Shown: one piece after another, positions 57,992-64,000 of the stretch
How the letters are laid out: each line of letters opens with the position of its first letter
Position numbering within the stretch: position 1 is the stretch's first letter
NCBI RefSeq assembly: GCF_003363755.1
Contig: NZ_CP031396.1
Location: 2,753,501 to 2,817,500 of the forward strand
Origin: Pseudomonas protegens
GTDB lineage: Bacteria; Pseudomonadota; Gammaproteobacteria; Pseudomonadales; Pseudomonadaceae
DNA length: 64,000 bases
Reading direction: 5' to 3'
The notes under the pieces: model-generated
The model's input: only the letters and a program-made list of their open reading frames with translations
Told to the model about the DNA's origin: nothing
The model's database searches: none
Translations under genes and position numbers: made by a program

Positions 57992-58422
57992 TACACACCC
58001 TCCACGTTAAGGCCCATGCTACGAGCAGAACCGGCGATAGTACGCACGGCTGCATCCATATCAGCTGCAGTCAGATCCGCGTTTTTGGTTTTCGCGATTT
58101 CTTCCAGCTGAGCACGGGTAACAGTGCCAACCTTAACGGTGTTCGGACGAGCGGAACCGCTGGTCAGGCCAGCAGCTTTCTTCAGCAGAACCGAAGCAGG
58201 GGTGCTCTTAGTTTCGAAAGTGAAGCTGCGGTCACTGTAAACAGTGATAATCACAGGAGTCGGCAGACCTGGTTCAAGCCCCTGAGTACGGGCGTTGAAA
58301 GCCTTGCAGAATTCCATGATGTTCACGCCGTGCTGACCCAGAGCTGGACCAACGGGCGGGCTTGGGTTGGCCTGAGCGGCCTTAACTTGCAGCTTGATGT
58401 AAGCAGTAATCTTCTTAGCCAT
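57991..58422 (-). CDS. rplK: 50S ribosomal protein L11
   Basis: The 143-residue L11 starts [20 protein letters not shown], with [20 protein letters not shown] typical of the thiostrepton-binding N-domain. It takes part in the GTPase centre and in RelA activation. I chose 58422; the open frame adds four codons upstream. It overlaps rplA by one base. Confidence 0.98.
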   Translation of the reverse strand: MAKKITAYIKLQVKAAQANPSPPVGPALGQHGVNIMEFCKAFNARTQGLEPGLPTPVIITVYSDRSFTFETKSTPASVLLKKAAGLTSGSARPNTVKVGTVTRAQLEEIAKTKNADLTAADMDAAVRTIAGSARSMGLNVEGV

Positions 58423-58492
58423 GAGGCACTCCAATTACGGGTTCAGACGCCTAGAAAGGCTCCCCGGTTACTTGCGCGTTTATCCCAGTGAC

Positions 58493-58523
58493 GAAAAAAC
58501 CCCACAGCCTAAGGCTGCGGGGT
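58493..58523 (-). terminator. terminator between nusG and rplK
   Basis: On the minus strand ACCCCGCAGCC and GGCTGTGGGGT pair over eleven positions (one mismatch-type wobble) around TTA and are followed by TTTTTT. It ends the secE-nusG unit, so rplK should have its own promoter. Confidence 0.82.
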
Positions 58524-58540
58524 ATGGGATTCTCGTCCAG

Positions 58541-59074
58541 TTAGACCTTCTCGACCTGACTGAACTCTAGCTCTACCGGAGTAGAGCGACCGAAAATGAG
58601 CACCGCCACTTGGATCCGGCTCTTTTCGTAGTTAACTTCTTCGACCGTACCGTTAAAGTCTGCGAATGGGCCGTCAGTAACACGGACCACTTCACCTGGC
58701 TCGAACAGCGTCTTAGGCTTGGGCTTATCGCTACCATCAGCAACGCGACGCAGAATTGCTTCCGCCTCTTTATCAGTGATAGGCGCCGGCTTATCAGCAG
58801 TACCACCAATGAAACCCATGACACGAGGAGTGTCCTTGACCAAGTGCCAAGTACCCTCATTCATGTCCATTTGAACCAGCACATAGCCTGGAAAGAACTT
58901 GCGCTCGCTTTTGCGCTTCTGGCCATTGCGCATCTCAACCACTTCTTCAGTGGGGACCAGAATCTCGCCGAAGCCATCTTCCATGCCAGCCAGCTTTACA
59001 CGCTCGATCAACGAGCGCATTACATGCTTCTCGTAACCCGAGTAAGCATGCACAACGTACCAACGCTTAGCCAC
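58541..59074 (-). CDS. nusG: transcription termination/antitermination factor NusG
   Basis: The 177-residue NusG has the NGN domain ([20 protein letters not shown] at the start) and the KOW domain ([20 protein letters not shown]). It binds polymerase and links it to Rho or to S10 on the ribosome. It lies nine bases after secE. Confidence 0.98.
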   Translation of the reverse strand: MAKRWYVVHAYSGYEKHVMRSLIERVKLAGMEDGFGEILVPTEEVVEMRNGQKRKSERKFFPGYVLVQMDMNEGTWHLVKDTPRVMGFIGGTADKPAPITDKEAEAILRRVADGSDKPKPKTLFEPGEVVRVTDGPFADFNGTVEEVNYEKSRIQVAVLIFGRSTPVELEFSQVEKV

Positions 59075-59083
59075 GGGACACCC

Positions 59084-59452
59084 TTAGCCAACAATCAAGG
59101 AAACAAGCCAGCCAAGCAGGGAATCTAGCCCCCACAACAGCAACGCCATGACCAGAACCACAGCCACTACAATAAGCGTGGTCTGCGTGGTCTCTTGGCG
59201 AGTTGGCCATACGACTTTACGAATCTCAGTGCGTGCTTCCTTAACCAACACGAAGAACGACTTACCCTTGGCAGTTTGCAGACCAATGAAGGCAGCAACT
59301 GCGGCAATGGCAAGCAGCGCCAATACGCGGTACAGGATCGGCGAAGCAGAATAGTACTGATTGCCAACAACACCAACAATCACCAAAGCAACCACAACGA
59401 GCCACTTGAGCAGATCGAAGCGAGAGCCTTGAGCTTCAGCCTTAGGAGTCAT
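59084..59452 (-). CDS. secE: SecE, protein translocase subunit
   Basis: The 122-residue membrane protein has three hydrophobic segments and the conserved cytoplasmic amphipathic part KEARTEIRKVVWPTRQETTQ before the last helix. It clamps SecY in the translocon. It is between tRNA-Trp and nusG. Confidence 0.97.
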   Translation of the reverse strand: MTPKAEAQGSRFDLLKWLVVVALVIVGVVGNQYYSASPILYRVLALLAIAAVAAFIGLQTAKGKSFFVLVKEARTEIRKVVWPTRQETTQTTLIVVAVVLVMALLLWGLDSLLGWLVSLIVG

Positions 59453-59497
59453 CTATGAAGATCCTGTGAAAAGAAAGCCAGACACATTGAGTGAATC

Positions 59498-59573
59498 TGG
59501 CAGGTCAGGAGGGAATCGAACCCCCAACCTACGGTTTTGGAGACCGTCGCTCTGCCAATTGAGCTACTGACCT
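59498..59573 (-). tRNA. tRNA-Trp (CCA)
   Basis: The 76-base cloverleaf on the minus strand starts AGGTCAGTAGC, has anticodon CCA in GTCTCCAAAAC, the GGTTCGATTCC T-arm and an encoded 3' CCA. A weak hairpin with a T-rich tail lies between it and secE (59465-59497). Confidence 0.97.
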
Positions 59574-59574
59574 A

Positions 59575-59606
59575 AAAACAAAATCAGGCCGACCATTATG
59601 TCGGCC
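59575..59606 (-). terminator. terminator after the second tuf
   Basis: On the minus strand GGCCGAC, a six-base loop and GTCGGCC are followed by TGATTTTGTTTTT. It lies between tuf and tRNA-Trp and may be leaky, since no promoter for tRNA-Trp was seen. Confidence 0.75.
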
Positions 59607-59627
59607 CGATGGAGATATTTCAAGAGC

Positions 59628-60821
59628 TTATTCGATGACTTTGGCCACGACGCCGGCGCCGACGGTACGACCGCCTTCACGAATAGCGAAACGCAGACCA
59701 TCTTCCATCGCGATGGTTTTGATCAGAGTGACAGTCATCTGGATGTTGTCACCTGGCATTACCATTTCAACGCCTTCTGGCAGCTCGCAGTTACCAGTCA
59801 CGTCAGTAGTACGGAAGTAGAACTGTGGACGGTAGCCTTTGAAGAACGGAGTATGACGACCGCCTTCTTCCTTGCTCAGAACATAAACTTCAGCGGTGAA
59901 CTTGGTGTGCGGCTTAACGGTGCCTGGCTTAACCAGAACCTGGCCACGCTCAACGTCATCACGCTTGGTACCACGCAGCAGAACGCCGCAGTTCTCGCCA
60001 GCACGACCTTCGTCGAGCAGCTTGCGGAACATTTCAACGCCGGTGCAGGTAGTCTTCTGAGTATCGCGCAGACCAACGATCTCAACTTCTTCCTGGATGC
60101 GAACGATGCCACGCTCAACACGACCAGTTACCACGGTGCCACGACCGGAGATCGAGAATACGTCTTCGATTGGCATCAGGAACGGCTTGTCGATTGCACG
60201 CTCCGGCTCTGGGATGTAAGTGTCCAGAGTTTCTACCAGACGCTTAACAGCGGTGGTACCCATTTCGTTGTCGTCTTGACCGTTCAGAGCCATCAGAGCC
60301 GAACCGATGATGATTGGAGTGTCATCACCTGGGAAGTCGTAAGTGCTCAGCAGATCGCGCACTTCCATTTCAACCAGTTCCAGCAGCTCAGCGTCGTCAA
60401 CCATGTCAGCCTTGTTCAGGAAGACAACGATGTACGGAACGCCTACCTGACGGGAAAGCAGGATGTGCTCACGAGTTTGCGGCATCGGACCATCGGCAGC
60501 CGAGCAAACCAGGATCGCGCCATCCATCTGGGCAGCACCAGTGATCATGTTTTTGACGTAGTCGGCGTGACCTGGGCAGTCAACGTGCGCGTAGTGACGA
60601 ATGTGCGAATCGTACTCTACGTGCGCAGTGTTGATGGTGATACCACGAGCTTTTTCTTCTGGGGCACTGTCGATCTTATCGAAGTCAACACGAGCCGAAC
60701 CGAAAACCTCGGAACAAACGCGAGTCAGAGCAGCAGTCAGAGTGGTCTTACCGTGGTCAACGTGACCGATAGTACCCACGTTAACGTGCGGCTTATTACG
60801 TTCGAACTTTTCCTTAGCCAT
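59628..60821 (-). CDS. tuf: elongation factor Tu, copy 2 (tRNA-tufB unit)
   Basis: The 397-residue EF-Tu appears identical in sequence to the copy at 43030. I start at 60821 ([15 protein letters not shown]); the open frame continues upstream only through the tRNA-Thr region and is a shadow there. It follows tRNA-Tyr, tRNA-Gly and tRNA-Thr, the common tRNA-tufB unit of gammaproteobacteria. Confidence 0.98.
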   Translation of the reverse strand: MAKEKFERNKPHVNVGTIGHVDHGKTTLTAALTRVCSEVFGSARVDFDKIDSAPEEKARGITINTAHVEYDSHIRHYAHVDCPGHADYVKNMITGAAQMDGAILVCSAADGPMPQTREHILLSRQVGVPYIVVFLNKADMVDDAELLELVEMEVRDLLSTYDFPGDDTPIIIGSALMALNGQDDNEMGTTAVKRLVETLDTYIPEPERAIDKPFLMPIEDVFSISGRGTVVTGRVERGIVRIQEEVEIVGLRDTQKTTCTGVEMFRKLLDEGRAGENCGVLLRGTKRDDVERGQVLVKPGTVKPHTKFTAEVYVLSKEEGGRHTPFFKGYRPQFYFRTTDVTGNCELPEGVEMVMPGDNIQMTVTLIKTIAMEDGLRFAIREGGRTVGAGVVAKVIE

Positions 60822-60905
60822 CGAAATCACCCCTAGGAGAAGAATTGAGCAAGTCACACAAGCCATTAAAACAAAGGCAGATATTTTCATATCTGCCTTG
60901 TTATA

Positions 60906-60981
60906 TGGAGCTCTTGAGCGGATTTGAACCGCTGACCTCACCCTTACCAAGGGTGTGCTCTACCAACTGAGCTACAAGAGC
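60906..60981 (-). tRNA. tRNA-Thr (GGT)
   Basis: The 76-base tRNA starts GCTCTTGTAGCTCAG on the minus strand, has anticodon GGT in CCTTGGTAAG, T-arm GGTTCAAATCC and an encoded CCA. It is the last tRNA before tuf. Confidence 0.97.
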
Positions 60982-61007
60982 GTAACACTTTGCAAAACCT
61001 GCAAACT

Positions 61008-61081
<74 letters not shown>

Positions 61082-61105
61082 GGAGCCTGCAGCTCTCGCT
61101 AAATC

Positions 61106-61190
<85 letters not shown>

Positions 61191-61203
61191 TAAGCGAGGC
61201 AGC

Positions 61204-61231
61204 ATTTTACACTACGCCACCTTCCTGTCAA
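61204..61231 (-). promoter_or_regulatory. promoter of the tRNA-Tyr-Gly-Thr-tuf unit
   Basis: On the minus strand a perfect TTGACA (61226-61231), a 16-base spacer and TAAAAT (61204-61209) are followed by a GC-rich discriminator (GCTGCC) about 14 bases before tRNA-Tyr. An AT-rich stretch upstream could act as UP element. This is a typical stable-RNA promoter. Confidence 0.88.
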
Positions 61232-61332
61232 GCATTTTCTCAATAAAATCTTGAGGTTAGCTGCGTTGACTTAGCTCTGCTGCTTTAACCTAAAAAGGTC
61301 TTCACTGCGGAGCGGGCGCCATTCTATGCAAC

Positions 61333-61779
61333 CTATTCGACAGTTGCAAGCCCCTCACAAGGCATTATTTTATGTTTTAACTCATTGAATTCCTTAGCAA
61401 GGTTCTGCAGCTGTAGATCATCCAGCAAATGCTTGCTTTCAGGGGCCACACGCAACCAGAAACCAGAAGATCCAGGAACACTCAAGGACAGTAGCCTGAC
61501 ATCCGCCCCCAGCCCTATAAGCCGCTGCTCAAGCATCTGAGCCATATCTCGACGAGCAAAGCCCCCCAGATAGAGACAGCTTGCATCAACCTCTCCAACC
61601 CTCCCCTTATCCCTCCGCTCGACCGAATCTGCAGACTCACTCAACAAGCGAATATCTTGCTGAGAGCCTCGATAGAGCGAGAGAGGCATAATCTCTTTCG
61701 CACGAAGAGGTGCTTCCTGCTGGTGCCAGATGTAATAGAAACCATTGAGGACCAGTAACAACAGAAACAGCCAGCGCAT
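61333..61779 (-). CDS. small membrane-anchored SPOR-like protein
   Basis: The 148-residue protein has one N-terminal membrane helix (MRWLFLLLLVLNGFYYIW) and a C-terminal part (about 65-145, CLYLGGFARRDMAQMLEQRL, then GFWLRVAPE) that resembles the SPOR fold, which binds denuded peptidoglycan strands. It is a single-pass inner-membrane protein with the rest in the periplasm. It is conserved upstream of the tRNA-tuf unit in pseudomonads. No catalytic role is expected. Confidence 0.75.
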   Translation of the reverse strand: MRWLFLLLLVLNGFYYIWHQQEAPLRAKEIMPLSLYRGSQQDIRLLSESADSVERRDKGRVGEVDASCLYLGGFARRDMAQMLEQRLIGLGADVRLLSLSVPGSSGFWLRVAPESKHLLDDLQLQNLAKEFNELKHKIMPCEGLATVE

Positions 61780-61942
61780 AAATACCTCGAGACGAAAGAC
61801 AAGCCTTAGTCAACTCGAAAAAACAAATCACGAACAAACTGATCCTGCGAAACCAACACAACGCCCAGAGCAGCTATACAAGCCTCCCCACCTACTAGCC
61901 TAAGGTAGCGCGGGCACATTTCATGGCGTTTCGCAGCCAAAC

Positions 61943-62905
61943 TCAAGGATTATCACGCAACCTTAGACTGAGCTCCCCACCGCTATAAGTTTTCTCTTCA
62001 CCTTCAACGCTCAACCGCAACGCCCCTTGGCGATCAATACCCAGCACGACACCATCGATCTTATTGACCCCCGCAATCAGAGACACCTCACGCCCCTGCC
62101 AGAGATGACCTTGCTCCCATTCGCCCTGGATAGCGGAGAAACCATCCAGTCGATGACGCTCCAGATAAGCCACAAGGGTCTCACTCAATCGAGCAACCAG
62201 CTGATTGCGATCAGTAACCTGGCCAGACTCCAACCTTATCGAGGTCCACTCCTGATCGACCCCCTCGGCGCTCTGCATATTCACATTAATCCCAACCCCC
62301 AGGACCACATGACACACGTCCGCAGGATCGCCCACCAGCTCCAAAAGTATTCCCGCGACCTTCTTCTGACCAACCAAAACATCGTTTGGCCACTTCAAAC
62401 CCGCACTTGGGATTCCATACTCACGAAGGGTATGCATAACCGCCAACCCCACGACGAGACTGAGACCCTCCAATTGCCGGAGACCTCCATCTATGCGCAA
62501 GACAAGGCTGTAGTAGATATTCTCGGCAAAAGGACTTATCCACTTGCGTCCACGCCGGCCACGCCCCGCGGTCTGACGCTCAGCTAGCACAAGAAAAGGA
62601 GCCACAGCCCCCCCCTCGATGGATCGCAGCGCCTCAGCGTTTGTGGAGTCGATAGAATCAAAAACTCGAACGTCCCAAGCACTGCTGGGAGAAGAGCACC
62701 GACTTATCTCCGCGCTGCTCAACAAAGTGATTGGAGTGGCCAACTGATATCCACGACCTCGTACCTTATGGATGACAAGCCCCAATTCCGCCTCAAGAAG
62801 CTGTAACTGCTTCCATATGGCACTACGACTAACACCCAACACCTCTCCGAGCGCCTGGCCCGAGTGAAAACGCCCATCCTTTAGAAGCTCTAACAACGTC
62901 GACAT
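61943..62905 (-). CDS. birA: BirA, biotin ligase and biotin operon repressor
   Basis: The 320-residue protein joins biotin to the carboxyl carrier protein of acetyl-CoA carboxylase and represses biotin genes. The N-terminal winged helix (residues 1-60, LGVSRSAIWKQLQLLEAELG) binds DNA; the ligase part has GRGRRGRKWISPF (biotinyl-AMP loop) and KWPNDVLVGQKK. The ATG at 62905 fits the family. The gene normally next to it, coaX, is absent: only 163 bases separate birA from the SPOR-like gene. Confidence 0.96.
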   Translation of the reverse strand: MSTLLELLKDGRFHSGQALGEVLGVSRSAIWKQLQLLEAELGLVIHKVRGRGYQLATPITLLSSAEISRCSSPSSAWDVRVFDSIDSTNAEALRSIEGGAVAPFLVLAERQTAGRGRRGRKWISPFAENIYYSLVLRIDGGLRQLEGLSLVVGLAVMHTLREYGIPSAGLKWPNDVLVGQKKVAGILLELVGDPADVCHVVLGVGINVNMQSAEGVDQEWTSIRLESGQVTDRNQLVARLSETLVAYLERHRLDGFSAIQGEWEQGHLWQGREVSLIAGVNKIDGVVLGIDRQGALRLSVEGEEKTYSGGELSLRLRDNP

Positions 62906-63025
62906 GCAGTATCCGCCTCACAATGAGCCCGGCATGATAGCTATGCCCAAAACCATTGCATAGAAAACACCACCCGGCGAGCAGGTCGATCGGGCAGATA
63001 AAAATCAAATCCACTTTTCTCCGCG

Positions 63026-63063
63026 CAAAAACAAAACCCCAATTGCTTTCGCAATTGGGGTTT
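63026..63063 (-). terminator. rrn operon terminator after distal 5S
   Basis: On the minus strand AAACCCCAATTGC, loop GAAA and GCAATTGGGGTTT form a perfect 13-pair stem followed by TTTTGTTTTTG. It ends the rRNA operon before birA. Confidence 0.88.
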
Positions 63064-63073
63064 CGGAATTTAA

Positions 63074-63190
63074 TCTTGACGATGACCTACTCTCACATGG
63101 GGAAACCCCACACTACCATCGGCGATGCATCGTTTCACTTCTGAGTTCGGGATGGGATCAGGTGGTTCCAACGCTCTATGGTCGTCAAGA
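63074..63190 (-). rRNA. rrf: 5S ribosomal RNA, distal copy
   Basis: About 116 bases match pseudomonad 5S rRNA on the minus strand (ends pairing CTTGACGA.../...GTCGTCAAG; inner CCCATCCCGAACTCAGAAGT). The sequence is identical to the copy 229 bases away. End points are good to a few bases. Confidence 0.94.
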
Positions 63191-63261
63191 AATTCTGTGG
63201 CCGATCCGTTGGACTCTAGAGTCGAACGTGTCAGCAAAATCAGTAACTTCTACATAAAGAC

Positions 63262-63292
63262 AAAACCCCAACTGCTTTCGCAATTGGGGTTT
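63262..63292 (-). terminator. hairpin between the tandem 5S genes
   Basis: This is the same 13-pair hairpin as after the distal 5S, with one change (C at 63272) that gives a G-U pair. It should reduce but perhaps not stop transcription into the second 5S gene. Confidence 0.7.
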
Positions 63293-63302
63293 CGGAATTT
63301 AA

Positions 63303-63419
63303 TCTTGACGATGACCTACTCTCACATGGGGAAACCCCACACTACCATCGGCGATGCATCGTTTCACTTCTGAGTTCGGGATGGGATCAGGTGGTTCCAA
63401 CGCTCTATGGTCGTCAAGA
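63303..63419 (-). rRNA. rrf: 5S ribosomal RNA, proximal copy
   Basis: Same sequence as the distal copy. It lies about 140 bases downstream of the 23S gene, the normal place for the 5S gene of the operon. End points are good to a few bases. Confidence 0.94.
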
Positions 63420-63557
63420 AATTCGGTAGCCAGTCCGTTGCTTGTGCAACGTGCCAGCGAATGGGTATGTAATAGATTTGTGTGTTGTGCAAACTTTCGG
63501 TTTGTTTCGTCTTCACACACCGCGACTCGCTTCTTAAGCAAATTGCTTGGGTGTTAT

Positions 63558-64000
<443 letters not shown>

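Noticed and set aside
61637..61861. Open frame in the birA to SPOR-like gap, and a frame ending LVSQDQFVRDLFFRVD, as possible coaX remnants
   Set aside because: Neither shows any pantothenate kinase motif, and the first mostly overlaps the SPOR-like gene in another frame.
63032..63419. Direct repeats that might suggest a CRISPR or mobile repeat
   Set aside because: They are duplicated 5S rRNA genes with their hairpins; no short regular repeats or spacers are present.

Overview
The window is about 64 kb of chromosome from a GC-rich gammaproteobacterium, almost certainly a Pseudomonas of the fluorescens complex. The ribosomal-protein, rpoBC, tuf and tRNA gene order is the pseudomonad one. So is the ssb / MFS / uvrA / ferritin / catalase block beside rplQ, and REP-type repeats are present. 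This assignment comes from gene order and protein sequence read by eye; no database search was run.

Region 1 (1-5145): the 3' part of an Lhr-family helicase gene with an apparent one-base frameshift near 2077. It is followed by a divergent pair, a GlxA-type AraC regulator and an isochorismatase-family hydrolase. Region 2 (5146-5855): about 700 bp of AT-rich DNA with no gene that I can support; it is the leader of the next operon. Region 3 (5856-21809): one long plus-strand operon. It opens with a complete ebo cluster in the order eboD (fused to a DedA/VTT-type membrane domain), eboC, eboA, eboB, eboE, eboF, mostly joined by ATGA overlaps. Six genes follow that I mostly do not recognise: two copies of a cassette made of a secreted one-heme (CxxCH) protein and a large protein without signal peptide, a Cys-rich secreted protein between them, and an NHL/ScyD-ScyE-like beta-propeller. 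In cyanobacteria the ebo genes are linked to moving a scytonemin precursor to the periplasm. This operon may therefore encode export and periplasmic oxidative maturation of an unknown metabolite, and it is the most interesting part of the window. A strong bidirectional terminator closes it.

Region 4 (21906-29017): ssb, a YajR-like MFS transporter, uvrA, a heme-ligand-less bacterial ferritin and catalase katA. Region 5 (29194-59452, all minus strand): the alpha, spc, S10, str, rpoBC/rplKAJL and secE-nusG groups. They encode most ribosomal proteins, three RNA polymerase subunits, SecY, SecE, EF-G and EF-Tu. Good sigma70-type promoters are visible ahead of rpsM, rpsJ and rpsL, and attenuator-like hairpins lie in rpsN-rpsH and rplL-rpoB. 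Region 6 (59498-64000, minus strand): tRNA-Trp, a second tuf, tRNA-Thr, tRNA-Gly, tRNA-Tyr, a SPOR-like protein gene, birA, two tandem 5S rRNA genes and the 3' end of a 23S rRNA gene. The type III pantothenate kinase gene (coaX) that usually lies between birA and the SPOR gene in pseudomonads is not there.
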